This document shows, in pieces, positions 27,902 to 41,800 of a stretch of 60,000 bases of DNA. The stretch comes from Tubulanus polymorphus (lineage: Eukaryota; Nemertea; Palaeonemertea; Tubulaniformes; Tubulanidae). Numbering within the stretch: the stretch's first letter is position 1; every line of letters starts with the position of its first letter. The notes beneath the pieces are model-generated. The model was not told the origin of the DNA. It worked only from the letters and a program-made list of their open reading frames with translations, and ran no database searches. Location: contig NC_134026.1 of assembly GCF_964204645.1 (NCBI RefSeq), positions 9,995,450-10,055,449 on the forward strand. Direction: 5' to 3'. A program made the translations under genes and the position numbers.

Positions 27902-30900
27902 GTGATAAAAATATGCCACGTAAACATTCACGGCCTATTCAACAGAAATAACAATGTCAGAATTTGCAAACTTGAGCTACCCGACGTTCTCAACTTATTC
28001 AATAATAATGATATCGTGCTGATATTAGAAACATGGAATTCCGCGGAAAAAGCGTTCCAAACACCAGATGGATTCTCATATTTTCAACAGACAAGAAAGA
28101 AAAAATCGCGCGCGAAACGTAATTCCGGTGGTCTGCTGCTTTTTTACCGAAATGAACTGAAAACCGGGATAAAACTTTTAAAATCCGACAACGCGGACTA
28201 TCTCTGGATTAAACTTGATAAGACGGTTTCACGCCTGAACGAGGACACTTTTATATGTTTGGCCTATGTATCGCCCGTTCATATCAGCCGCGCACCAGGC
28301 GGATACAATGACTATATTAGAAACTGAAATTCTGGCGTACTCAATCGAAGGGAATGTACTTGTCCTCGGAGACTTCAATTCCAGAACGGCAAATAAATCG
28401 GGTCTCATTGTAGATTCACCAAGAACCTTAGTGTCTGATGTACCACAGTGTTGGTTACACTAGGATCGTAGAGCGACGGAGATCACTGGTGGAGACAACC
28501 ACTGCCAGTGCTGGGTGAAATTGTAGATGAAATTGGTAATGAAACAGATGTAAATGAAAATCTATTCAATAATAACAATTTGATATATTTAGAAAACAAT
28601 ATTAATCTTAGCATACAAAGAAGCTCGTGTGATGAAATTTGCAATAATTATGGGAACGATCTATTAGAATTATGTAAAAGTACCCAATCTTTCATTCTTA
28701 ACGGAAGAGCGTTTAATGATAAAGATTTGGGTAAATTCACATGTTTCCAACCGAATGGAAAGAGTACGGTGGACTATTGCTTAGTAAACTCAGATGCACT
28801 ACGCGCTATACGAGATTTTGAAATCTCCGATTTAAATCATTTCACAGATCATGCCACGGTTTTTGTTTCTATCGGTAAAAGCTTAGAACCACGGCACACT
28901 GACCACAGTTCTTTACATAGTAATCCAGAGTATAATGCCTTACCGGAGCGTATAACCTGGAACAAACTAACAGAGAACAGATTCTTAGAAACCGTCCAAA
29001 GCGATGATTGTATAAATCAACTAACCCACTGCATGGATAATTTAATCTATAAAGAATCTCCTAATGCAAATGACGTCAACGAAGCTACTGATAATATAAC
29101 CGATCTCTTATTGTCCTGGTATGACGGAAATACTCGCCATGTGGCGGGACCAATCAGACGCCGGGTAAGACGTCGTTGGTTTAATAGAAATTGCTCCATA
29201 GCCAGGAATAAATTCAGCAAAGCGAATCGCCTCTACCGCAACCAACCCAATCTAAACAATCTACGAGACTTACAAACCAAACGTAAGCGTTATAGAAAGA
29301 CAATATCTAAAGCAAAACTCCGCTACGAGAAAAAGATAGCTAAAAAACTTACAAATGCTTTATCTCAGAATGACACTAAGTCTTTTTGGAAGATTTGAAG
29401 AAGTCATTTGAAACTCGAAACGCAGAAAAAATGAGAATTGCCCAAACTTAGCTGAATTCGAAACTTTTTTTCGCGGAATAATTCAATCTGAATCAAACGA
29501 TGATATTGATCCTGATCTTTTGCTTAATGAAAATGATACGGAAGCTATTAATATGCCTCACGATCTAGACATCCCATTACTAGAGATGAAGTTATAAGAG
29601 CGATAAGAAATCTAAAAAAAGGCAAATCACCGGGTCTTGATAATATCCTACCAGAAATGCTTATAACTGCCTCTGAAACCCTAACACCTGTGCTGACCAT
29701 TTTTTTCAATGTCATCCTTCAATCAGGTATTTACCCACAAAATTGGAGCAGTGGCTGCATTACACCCATTCATAAGAAAGGGATGACTTCCGACCCAAAC
29801 AATTATAGAGGTATCACCGTCTTGAGCTGCTTCGGAAAAATATTTTCAATTATTCTGAATACACGCATTATACAATGGTTAGAGGCACACCAAGTATTAA
29901 ATAATGCACAGGCCGGTTTTAGGCCAAATAATGGTACTATAAATCAATCCTTTGTATTATCTTCAATCATCGACCACTGTATAACGAAGAAAATGAAAAA
30001 TGCGTGTATGGCATTCGTAGATTTTTCTAAGGCCTTCGATTATTTGAACCACGACATTCTCTGGAAAAAGATCCTGGAAGCTGGTATCACTGGCAAAGTT
30101 TATAACATAAATAAATCTATGTATGCTAACAGTGAATCATGTGTCAAAAACAATGGGTTCATATCTAGCTTTTTTGACTGCACCGTCGGCGTAAGGCAAG
30201 GCGACTGTATCTCGCCTCTACTTTTCAATATCTATATTAATGACATGGAAGAATTTTTTATAAACAATGGCCATCCAGGCATTGACTTTAATTTATTCAA
30301 ACTATATGTCTTGCTTTACGCCGATGATACCGTCATTCTAGCCCAATCGCCCGGAGAATTGCAGGGTGCACTTGAAATTCTGCATGATTATTGTAAAAAG
30401 ATGAAACTATCTGTGAATTCTGATAAGACAAAGACAATGAAAATTGGGTACCGTAGAAATAACCGTAACCCCCTTTTATGTTTTATAACAATGTCCTACT
30501 GGAAGAGGTGTCAACCTTTCAGTACCTTGGCATTACTACGTCAAATAACGGCAAAATGTCTGCTGCAATCAAGTCGCAGGCCGATCAAGGTACAAGAGCT
30601 TGCTTTGGACTCAAGAAGTATTTGCTAAACGCGAGACTCATTTCACCTAAAACGAAGCTTGATATCTTTGATTCATTAGTGAAATCAGTATTAACGTATG
30701 GTAGCCCAATCTGGGCATTTGAAAATGTTAGAAATATAGAATCCGTTCATGTCAAATTCTGTAAATACCTACTCAATGTGCGCGCCACGACACCGAATGT
30801 AATGGTCTACGGTGAACTAGGCTGTTTTCCTCTGTCTATAGATATACAAATCTCGGCAGCAAAGTTTTGGTTAAAAATTCTGCGGTCAGAGGAGAACACA

Positions 30901-31530
30901 CTTTTACGCCAAACTTACAATCTGCTTTATGGTGATATTCAGAACAGCCCGCGCACCTGTAACTGGGCCTCAAAAATGTGTGACTTCCTTAACGGCCTAG
31001 GTGTCGGCAATTATTGGCTAGCGCAAGAAGTTCAAAATGATCGGTTCTTTTTAAAACTCGTCGAACAAAGGTTGAAAGACCAGTAGATTCAGTCGTGGAG
31101 GGTGGCTTTAGAACGTAGCCCTAAGTGCAATCTTTATAGATATTTCAAAGGAAGTTTCGTATACGAACGATACCTTGACATTAATGACACAAAAATAGTT
31201 AACCTAATCTCTAAATTTAAATGCGGCAGTCACGATCTTAGGATTGAAACAGGTAGATGGACCAGGCCCTTAACGCCGAGAGAAAACCGCACTTGTACAA
31301 CTTGCTCCACTGACGAAATTGAGGACGAATATCACGTTCTCATGTCCTGCCCCTCATACAACTCGCTTCGAAGTAATCTCTTACCTCGTTATTTTAGAAC
31401 GCATCCTAGCATGGCAAAATTTATTCAACTTCTAACTACTAATTCAATCGGAAAACTTAAATCTGTTGGAAGATATTTGATTTCAATGTTCAGTAGACGG
31501 ATAATGCTTCGAGGCGACGAAACTGAGTAA
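27902..31530 (+). pseudogene. LINE ORF2: endonuclease and reverse transcriptase, broken
   Basis: Domain order is complete. The APE-type endonuclease runs from 27902 (CHVNIHGLF) through LVLGDFNSRT (near 28360) to TCFQPNGKSTVDYCLVN and FTDHATV. RT extends from SPGLDNILPEML (29635) through SGCITPIHKKG, NNYRGITVLS, NNAQAGFRPNNGT and FVDFSKAFD to YADD (30317-30328). A C-terminal region has TPNVMVYGELGCFPLS and a zinc knuckle CTTC-x8-EYHVLMSC (31290-31350). Breaks: shifts near 28270, 28440-28508, 29395-29600 and 30470, and an in-frame TAG at 31084-31086. The clade (Jockey, I or CR1-like) is not decided here. Together with ORF1 it forms one ~4.7-kb plus-strand element with a 3' UTR to about 31640. 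Confidence 0.88.
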
Positions 31531-31739
31531 ATATAGCTACCCCATCAACTAAATATTTCTGTTTTTTCAAGATGTAATTTTGACTAAATTATTTTGTTAA
31601 GATTTGTAATTTTGATTATCTGTCATACAAGTGTAGTACACTCTTTGATTAAGAATAAACTACTATAATAGTTCTTTAGCCATCTTAAACATAAGCGATG
31701 GAATGCACAATAATTAGAGAATAGGAATTTCTTTCACTG

Positions 31740-31905
31740 AAACCGGTATTTATTATTACACAGTGTGTCAAATAGACATTTTCCAGTTTTGAAAAGTTCC
31801 TATATTTGTTCCTATTATTTGACGAGTTAAAATTAACAAGTAGTCAATAAAGTTTTTAAATTGTTAAAAATGATGTCATAATTTCGACAGTATCCACTTA
31901 TTCAC
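31740..31905 (+). repeat. Dispersed repeat block also found near 51245-51370
   Basis: Shares AATTAACAAGTAG and AATTTCGACAGTAT and the intervening order with the block before the second carboxypeptidase gene. Its function and class are unknown. Confidence 0.45.
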
Positions 31906-32082
31906 ATCAGGGGAAATAATGGCGCGAAGAATTCACATTTCAAATATGCATGCCGCCTGGACATCATATGAATTACTTCAGCCACCTCAACAATCGTCTT
32001 CTACATTTCAGTTGAAATCGAAAGTTTTTTTTTTCCGAATAAATCAATTATCACTGAAACCTATACAAATCTAAGAGTAGAA

Positions 32083-34740
32083 CTAGGGGTCCAGGGACAC
32101 CATGCCCACTTGGGAAGGGTTTAAATGCTCAATATGAAGTCAATTTTTACGTTAAGTTGTTTGTTTTGTATAAAGTGTACTGGTTGTTGGTTGTTCTTTT
32201 GTTCGTTCTCTTGTCAGTATTCTGTGTAATTCGTGTTGTATTGTTGTTGTCTGGTATTGTTATCTTCCCGCCTCAAATTTTATTGGCATATCAGTTTCCT
32301 GGTTACTCCAGCATTTTGCGTTTTATTTTCGGCACTTGGTCGTTGAAGCTCTTCGGAATATCAGTGCTTGGTCAGTGTGCTATATCCAAATCTCACTCAG
32401 TCGTCATGTTGGTTTTGTGCAAATATATGTAAATTAATTATCATTCAGAATATTTCCTACCCTTATAATATTTGTTTTTTGAGAAACGTGTAATATTCGT
32501 CGTTTATTTGTCGTGTCGTAATTTCAAAGAAAATAAACGCATAAATGAGAAATTTCGACTTCGTTTGTCATATGGAACACTCAATATTCTAACAATTTCA
32601 ATATCCAACGCCCCTGTTGACCATATAATGAAACCCATGACCTTGAAAGTCAGAACAATCATAGAATATGTCAAGAGCTACACTTTGCTATTAATTGTGG
32701 TCAGAAAATATGCATAGGTACCAATATAATATGGAAATACTAAGATATTTGTCTATTCAGAGCACTCTGGTGACTATATACAAAACCCAATGACCTTGAA
32801 ACTCACAACAAGTATAGAATATATCAAGAGCTACAACTTTGCAATTGATTGTGGTAACAAAATATGCCTAGGTACCAATACAATATGGAAAAGCCAATTT
32901 ATTGTAACATCCAACGCCCCTGGTGACCATTTGCAATAAGCAATGGTATTGAAACTCACCACAATCATAGAACATGCATGGAGCTACAAGTTTGCAGTTG
33001 ATTGTGGTAACATGCATAGGTCCCAATAGAATAAGGAAATACTAAGCTATTCTTCTATTCAAAGCCCCTCTGGTGACCATGCACAAAACTCAATGACCTT
33101 GCAACTCACCACAATCATTATAACATGCCATGAGCTACAAGTTTGCAATTAATTGTGCTAACAAAATATGCCTTGGTACCAATATAATATGGAAAAACTA
33201 AGCTCTTGTACTGTCCGACGCCCCCTGATGACCGTGAAATAACCCATGGCCTTGAAACTCACGATAATCATAGAACATATCATGAGCTACAACTTTGCAA
33301 TTTATTGCGGTTACAAAATATGCCTCGGTACCAATATAATAAGGAAATACTAAGTTATTCTACTATTCAACGTCCCCTGGTGACCATTTACTAATGACCT
33401 TGATACCTTGCACAATCATAGAACATGCCATAAGCTACAAGTTTGCAATTGATTGTAGTTACAAAATATGCGTAGGTACCAATATAAGTTGACATGATTG
33501 TTTATTATTCAATGTTAATTCCACCTGGTGGCAAGAACGAAGAATTGGGTGATCCCAAATTCCATTCATAATTGAATGGATTTATCCCATGACCGTGCTA
33601 ATAATTATCGAATATCAAGGCTATAAGGTAATATACCTTAGATATATATGAAAGATCAAGATAATTGATTAAAGCGTCTTCAAAACTTCCCTGGAAAACC
33701 TCATTAAAGGACCAATGGTGGCTCGCCAAACCATAGTGAAAAGTAAAAAATTTGTCATGTATAGGCTTATAGTACGAAAAAATTCATTCCATTGAAAATT
33801 AAATAGGAAAAATATATCAAACAGGACTTAATTTTGGTCAGTGATGATTGAATTTTTAATGAGAATGCAATCTTCGAAAAATTGATTTTGGGAATTTTTG
33901 TCTCAACAAATCAATATTCATAATTCTAATACATTCATAGAATGACATATAAAACAACTAAAACTATGAGCGACCCGGCAAAGTGAGAGCCTGGGTTTCA
34001 TCGGAGGTTTTTCATTATCATACGACTCAATTAGGACAGATGCTATGACGTCATGATGGAGTTCAAACCGGGTCAACACAAATTACTTATAACTGGGATT
34101 TTGGGGCGTTTCGTCTTTGAAAGCCCATAACCGAACAAAGCATCGGATCTTGACGAGATAAAGTTCTTCCGACGCAAATACGTAGCATTGAATTTTCACA
34201 TGTGTTATTTTCGACAATTAAAGATGCTGCATAAAAAAGCGTGCTCAAATAAATCGAATTTTTGAAACTTTTTGGTTAATTTCTAAAACAATATGAAACC
34301 ACGGCTTTCATCTTTGCGCACCATAAAGAAAAACTAATTATGAAATATCTTTTTGCTAAATCCGTTCGACAATACGCGCCCATTAGTAGTGAAATTACAG
34401 GTTACTGAAATTGCGTTTGAGTGTGCTAAAATTAGCTTTGAACGTAGTGTATAAAGCATAAATGATTATCGATCGGCCAGACCGTTGACATAGGCTCACT
34501 AACGCGAGCCAAAAATGTGTAAAAGGTGCTGATTTCGGCGAACAATGGCTGCCGGTCGGCAATCTTGAATCTGACCGGGACAGTTTTTGGGCTGCAGATG
34601 TGTCTAGGGTAGATACACGTATAACTCAAATATACCTTGAAACTTAGCAAAATAACTTGATTTCATCCACGGAAGGGCGAACAGACGGACGACGGACGAT
34701 AAGTGAACGCAATAACCCTCTCGGGAGCTAAAATGAATTT
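32083..34740 (+). repeat. Dispersed element with ~152-bp tandem core, copy 2
   Basis: It starts with the same ACTAGGGGTCCAGGGACACC, then a ~480-bp segment absent from copy 1. Six tandem units follow (starts near 32604, 32757, 32911, 33063, 33218 and 33370), then a longer tail with GCTGATTTCGGCGAACAATG and the ACGGACGACGGACGATAAGT stretch near 34683. The closing hairpin has decayed. Unit number differs from copy 1 (six against four). Confidence 0.72.
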
Positions 34741-34774
34741 ATGATGCATATTACCTAGGTGACTGTGTGACTTA

Positions 34775-35768
34775 AGCCGGGCGTAGGTCGGCCTTGCGAC
34801 GCGACGCGATCGTCGCGTTGCCTCACAAGTGGCCGCGGAAGTCGCTGGCAGTCGCAAGGTAGCGTAAAGGCTGGCTTATGTCGACAAGCAACGCGACGCC
34901 TACCGACTCCTACCGACGCAACTGAGAGCAACCGCGATCGCAGCCCAGCTTATGTCGACTGCGCTCCGATTCGCAGCAACTGAGGCCGACTAGCGGGGTA
35001 TGAGATCCTCACAGTTGCTTCCCTGCTTATGTCGGTAGCGATTACTAGCAACTGCAACGGCTCAAATGGTCACGTGATAAGCATTTTGAGAATAAATTTG
35101 AATTATTAGGAAATATACTTCTATTAGAAAAGCTATTTCTTTAAGACTTTGATCTTTCTGATTCTGTTTTGAATACAACGTGCTAGCGACATCTATAAAG
35201 ATGGCCGCTCACACCATAATTCTACCAATTTCGTTTTTAGATCTTCGGTCCAGTCCTCTGCCGTGCTGAAGGTTTGGTTTACGTTTTGAACTACTTGAAT
35301 TTGAAAGTTTATGACTAATTACGAATGACGCTTTCTAGCGGTGATAATTTGTACTATGTATATGCGGTCTCTCATTGGCTGGAACCCCTGCGCTCAGTTC
35401 CGTCGCGTCGCAGATGAGCTTATGTCGGCTGCGATCGAAAGCAACTGCCCGCCTACCGTAGGCCGGAGTAGAACATGGGCAACTAGCTGGATACGGCTTG
35501 CGACGAGTCGGTAGGCGTCGGTAGGCGTCGCGTTGCCGTCGCAAGCCGACTTATGTCGAACCGATTGAGGAGCAACTGGCGGCCTCTCGTAGGCCGCTAG
35601 TTGCCACTAATCGGCAATAAACCCAGTTGCGTCGGTAGGCGTCGCGTTGCTTGTCGACATAAGCCAGCCTTAAGTCGATGAGTCGTTGCGACGCGGTCAC
35701 GCTGGCGGTCGCAGTGAGTCGCATCGCAGTGAGTCGCAAGCCGTCGCAAGGCCGACCTACGCCCGCCT
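34775..35768. mobile_element. Outer MITE of the second nested set (TTA duplication)
   Basis: Termini AGCCGGGCGTAGGTCGGCCT and AGGCCGACCTACGCCCGCCT lie between TTA at 34772-34774 and 35769-35771. The body is rich in GTCGCAACGCGAC-type palindromes. It stands just past the stop codon of the first carboxypeptidase gene. Confidence 0.7.
34868..35670. mobile_element. Inner MITE of the second nested set (TAA duplication)
   Basis: A ~40-bp terminal inverted repeat begins AGGCTGGCTTATGTCGACAA and ends with its complement TTGTCGACATAAGCCAGCCT. TAA flanks both ends (34865-34867 and 35671-35673). Internal words GCTTATGTCG and GTCGGTAGGCGTCGCG recur several times. A shorter decayed relative lies at about 51785-51960, in the same position relative to the second gene copy. 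Confidence 0.78.
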
Positions 35769-35858
35769 TTATAATGATTGAAATCAAGACTGAATGTGTG
35801 AGATGTTGCAGTTCCCCAATTTTGACTAGTAATGTATATAGTAATGTACATGTCAAAA

Positions 35859-38800
35859 TCAGCTATCATTAACCATGTCTTTTAATATTTTAATTCCTGC
35901 GATCCCTTTTTCGGCGAATACCTGAAATGTAAAACGGTTTTCATCACAGATGAGCTTCTTTGCGTTCTGCACCAAGGAGTGTGAAATTATCATTATTACA
36001 TAGTGGCCTGCTCCATAAACGACGTAATACGAAAGACCCGCATACTTCTTCACAAAACCGGCATTAATGTTGCGACCTGGTGTTTTGAAATAGAATGCCT
36101 TCGCATTGCGGAATTCCTCTCCACCATACCAGTTTAGAGCGTCCAGTACTGCCTCTGTTCCTGGAAAATCCGAATGAACGAGAGATTGATAAAATATCTT
36201 CAAAGGTACGCAAAAGTACACTTCCACATGAGTTTACTTACCTATTGCTGGTACGATACCATCAAATTGTCCATTATAGCATATCACAGTCAAATTAGTG
36301 TTCTGAAGAATCTCTGAAACTGTGAAACGTTTCACGACTTACACTTCTATATTCAAATAGGTTCCATTCATTACATTTCAAATTCCTTTTTTGGACAAAA
36401 TTAAATTTCAATATCTTACCCTTTTCGTGTGAGCTGTATTCTGAAATATCATCCGCTTCCATTCTGCGATTGACATTAGGACTAAAAGCTAGAAAAAAAA
36501 TGATATAAGAATGCCATTAAAGTCTTGCGCACACAGTAAGAAATAAACACGAGTCAAGTTTTCTTGGGAAGGTTATTCGATTGTCCCGTGACTGTGTCTC
36601 AAAACATAAGGTTACGTGAAAAGGGGAGCTGTGCGATTGCCTAAGAAACACACAGTCGGTGATAATGGGTGGATCATATTATGGCTGATCAGAATCACCC
36701 CATTTATGTATCACATGATTCAAATATTGCTTATCTCATGGCTAGTGTCGTTGTGTCGGTATGCTTATTTCATTAGCTTTGAACATGGAACTACGGACAC
36801 TAGTAAACACGTAATGTTTTTAGGTTGATTATTGCTATAAGCCCGCCACACTCGGCATAACATTTGTTTCGCCAAAAGAGAACACACGATTTTCACGAAA
36901 TGTTTTGCCCGCAAAAGATAAAACGTTCAACGGACACGGGATGAAAAACGTTTTCGACTACACAAAACGTTTTTCGCAAATCAAGCACTGTTTGAATCGT
37001 GAAAAACGTTTTATTTTTCTCGCGAAAAACGTTTTTCTGTTCGGCGTTTTGTGTTTTGACTCCCCCGCACACGATATAAACAAAAAACATGAAAAAAAGT
37101 TTTTTCACGAGGAAAAAAATGTTTTTTCGATACCATGTGCGGCGGGCTAAATGCACTAGGTTTAAAGAGCTACAATTAAGCGTCAATGGCATCACGATAA
37201 AAGGTAATTTGATTTTGTCTTGGTTTTTTTTTTCTTAAGACTATATGTCCACGGATTGTATAAGTTTTTCCAGAGATTGAGATATCGTGTACTTGATAAC
37301 GTTATATTGGTTCGAAAGCTTTTGCAGGCATTTGAAATAAGCTTCATTTCCAAAATATGCCCTGGATCCACACACTCCCCATGCTTCAGTTCACAAGAAA
37401 TACGAACGTTTAACTTCTTTGATACTTCGGAAATGTTTCAAATCTGGCCGCAAACGTTGAAGTTGTTTTAGCGCTAGTTTCATTGCAGGTGAATCATTTT
37501 GCAGGTAATACCACCAGCGCTTGTCACCTACAAAAGCAATGAATAATCCAATATTCACTTTTTAATCTATTATGCGGTAGATGCACATGGGAAAAATATG
37601 CATTCGAAATTGCACTTGATCCATAGATTTAGATTATCTGAAAATGACAGCCACCAGTTTCAGGGACTTGATGATAGGTCTAAATTGAAACCCAGTCACC
37701 TATTTACTACTACATACCGAATAGATACAATGATTTGATGAACCAAGGGCCAAATTCATTTCTATGATACCATATTTCGTTGCTTAACCAATTTACTTGC
37801 TTCGATTGTGTGAGCCTCACATACCCATCTATGAAACCGGCTTCGTGTGTTTGGCTATAGAGATCAGGTCAAATTGATAGGGAATCCAATTCTCGTGTTT
37901 CTCCTACCTGTAGCATTGCGCATATCTAGAGTCTCGTGAATATTTTCCATCACGTTGTAAATATTCATGTCCGTTCCTGCTGCAGACAGTACCCTAAAAA
38001 TTTCCCTGTATACATCGTGTGCCGTCATGTTTCCTCCGCCGCCACTTTTCAATAAGGCTGCAAACCTCCGAGCTAATCTATCCACCTCCACTTTATCAAT
38101 TGAGTTGATGATTGACTGTAATTCCGATCATGAATCAGCGATTATCAGAAGGCTTTTATCAATATGATGATTTATACAAAACAATTTGTATATGCAAAGT
38201 TTTTGGAAAAGATTTGAAAGATATATTTCTTTATCAAGACGGATGTAATTTGTGGTGTATGATGATTTGATTGCTGAAAAATTGCTTGAATTTTAATTGG
38301 AAAGGTCAATCAGGATTTATTATGCTGACATTTTGGGCCAAGCATAATTTTCCAACCCATCGAAGATGGGGGCATTCTTACTAGTCTATCATATAAAGGG
38401 GAAACTGTCGTTTTTCGTTACCAGTTTGTGCGATGTCTATTCGTTGTTCGGCCATGAAACTTAGCATGTGCACAGAGGAATGGTTTCTTATGGTAAAGAT
38501 AATAATTTCATTTGGATCCAGGGTCTAATTTCGCCTGAATTTAAATCCCTAAAGTCTCAGCAGATTCCAGAAGTAGGCAGTAGATGACATGTACATATGC
38601 GCGCGTATTGTTACAGCAGTGTTGTGCGTTTTACCCAATTTGACCCGAATTTCACTGATCCATTTGTATCCCTATACGTATAGAGAGCACTCCAAACCAG
38701 CCACTCTCAGTACAAGGTGAACAAATTTTTAAACAAATTTCCGTTGTTAGGCATAAGAATCCAGGAATAGAGGGGCATGTATAGAAAGGGTTATTCTTCA

Positions 38801-41800
38801 GGCTTCTGGGTGGAAATGTTGCTTGAGGGGCATTTTGAGAAAGGGGTTATTCCAGGGGAGGGAGGTAAAATTGCTTGAATTTTAAATGGAAAGGTCAATC
38901 GGAATATATTAGGCTTACGTTTAAGGAGCCGCGCATAATTTTCCAACCCATCGAAGATGGGTATTTTTACTAGTAATCAAATGCCTGATATGCAAATCAG
39001 AGGCGCTCTAGAACACTATAGAATGGAAAAATACAGAAGCTGAACGTTTTTGCGCGGTAACTTGTTGTGGCTGATTAGGGCCACGTAAAGAAGAGAAAAT
39101 ATGCCACTCGTTCTTCGCCATTCTTTTTTTTTACTTTTTACACTTTTCGCTTTTACGCCACGTTAAAACAAGCTTTTCGTTTCATCGCCACGTTAAAACG
39201 AACTTTTCACTTTGACGATACGTTAAAACCAGTTTTTCGTTTTAAAATCACGCTAAAACCAACTTCTCTTCAGTGTTGCGTTAAAGCGAAAAGTTGGTTT
39301 TAACGATGCGTTAAAACGAAAAATACCACATCAAAACAAGAAGTTAGTTTTAACGTGGCGTTAAAATGAAAATCCGGTTTTAACGATGCGTAAAAACGAA
39401 AAAACGTAAAATGTAAAAATGATTGGTGGACATCAAATGTCATTTCAGTTTGTTTTTGAACGTGGCTCGAATCAGCCAGTAAAACAAAGCATCATCTGCA
39501 TCGTGCGCTAAAACAAAGAACTGCGCTTCACCCTAGGCAAAATTACCTTCAGTGCTCAAAATGATAAGAATAAACGCGCCAAATTGAAGAATTATTTCCC
39601 CCTATTCTGAAAGTTTGTTTTTTCTTGTTTCGGCGTTCTGGTGTTCCAGCGGCCTCTTACATCGGACCCAAATCAAATCAGCCACCGAATTACCAAATGC
39701 ACGTTTTCTGATTTACGTATGAATATATTCGATATTAAATCTATCAACGAATGCACTTTAACAACAGACACTTACCATAGAATGCCAGAAATTACCCCAA
39801 GAACTGGTGCTACTTATCGGAGATATCCATGCCCCACCAATAGCAATACCTTTGAAATTGATGTCAACTCTACCATTTTGTATTTCCTAAAAGCATTCAA
39901 AAAGCCCGCCTAAAAGAAAAGCTCCTCAATAACGTGATCGAACGTAGTAGATTCTATCATTTACCTGGTGAAGTTGTAAAGCTAGTCTTGGCGCAACCTT
40001 TCCAGAATAAGATGATCCCACAATATAGAATTCAAGGCCCTATAAATGGAAATTTAGATAAAAATCAGGTATGTATACAGAACTGTTGAAAAATTTGCAG
40101 AAAGGGTTAGTACGTTTTCCTTCCCCCGAACGTAGTATCTTAGAATACATGCGCATGTCAAGATGCGCATGCAAGTATGTATGGAGTAAAATCGAAACTT
40201 CTTGGGTCCGGTTTAAGGATAAACCGCACGATTTGCCAACCATTTCACGCCATGTTTATTCGAATCTTTAAGCATCCTGATTGGATCTTATCCCACTCGA
40301 TGCTTAATCACCATTGATTTCAAACTTATCATCAAGCTCTTTGTTATGGCCTACACGATGAACATAACTCATTGAGAATACACTTGCAAAATGGACAATA
40401 AGCACCACTTTCAAAAACTAACCATCGAAATTCCAACCAACATGTTGGATTTGATGAGAAGGCCTGCGAATCGTAGAGTTTTCAGCTGTTTTACAACTAA
40501 ATACCCTTTTCATTTTTTCCGGATTATTACCTTCCCCTTTCCAAACAGATAATCGCCAATAGTCACTAAAAGCTTAAGCTAAACTATTTGACGGATTTCT
40601 AGTAAGATTTCTAGGATTTTTCCTAACCCCGATACCCACATAATTTCAAGTGTCAAATTTCAACTGATTTTGTTGACTGAACCCTCTGCGATACGTAAGT
40701 AATTTGTATAGGTTTCTAAAAATTATAGAATTATTTAGGCTGTATATCCATCATGTTTTCAATGCTTAATCCTTTTCAAATACCGTTAATCGTCAGGGGT
40801 TGATCTAGGACTTTGTAAGGGGTGGGAATCGAGTAAATGTATAAAGGATATGCAATGTTTACTGTTTGATGATAGAAATGTTTTGATTATTTCTTCCACC
40901 TAGTCATCTGTAGTAGCTACGGATACATTTCTTGCTGTTACAGGGCGTGAGGCCTTTTTTAGTTTTTTTTTCAAGAAATATCATTTGAACTGAAAAAAAA
41001 TGTTTAAAAGAATGTTTGAAAATGGACTGAACCGCCTAGTCTATGTGTATATTGCATTTAAAACCATTTCATGAACAATCTTTAATTCATAACTCGTATA
41101 ACACAGTCATTTGCCGTAGGAACACTGCGGGACCTTGTAAGGTAGGTCGTAATTACCGAGCCACGAACATATATTTGTAATAAAATAAAAGACTAGTTAA
41201 AGATTATATCAGCTGGAAACTTCTAAAAACCTTGCTTTTTGTTGTCGACTTTTTGTAGGGCTCAAGATTTTTAGAGTCCGGACCCCACCCCCTGATCGTC
41301 TCCCTCGAAAATCATGATGAAATCAGATTTCCCCATGAAAGTCGAGTAACATGCCATGTAAAACAATTATAGTATATACTGATTCAATCAAGTTGTTACC
41401 TTGAATTCTGGATGTTTAACCGAAAAGAATTGTCGTAGATATTCGAGTAAGTCAGTCACGACACCAAAGACATCCGATGTAAACAGGTGTTCTCCATCCG
41501 CGTAACTAAAACCCGTCCCTACAGGACTATCCACAAACAGAACGCTACAATATTCCACCTACGTAGTTAGAAAAAAACCAATAAGCTAGGTAATCTATCG
41601 CTTTGGCAAGTATATTATGCATAAAGGGAATTCATTTGATACCTATCATTTTTGACGCCAAAGTTTTACTAACAAAATAGTGCCAATTCAATCTCGATGA
41701 AAATACCATTATCTTACATCTATTCGTCATGATACATATGTGTTTTTGGTACCAAACATATTTTCACTGAGTCATGCACATGTACGTATAATGATATATG

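Noticed and set aside
27070-27931. Minus-strand open frames across the LINE
   Set aside because: They are shadows of ORF1 and ORF2; the plus-strand frames carry the RRM, endonuclease and RT motifs.
36905-37195. Short open frames over 36.9-37.2 kb as host coding sequence
   Set aside because: The interval is the palindromic MITE in intron 8 of the first carboxypeptidase gene, absent from the same intron of the second.
39641-39913. Plus-strand open frame of 90 codons
   Set aside because: It overlaps exon 6 of the first carboxypeptidase gene on the opposite strand; the minus strand is the coding one (GIAIGGAWISP).
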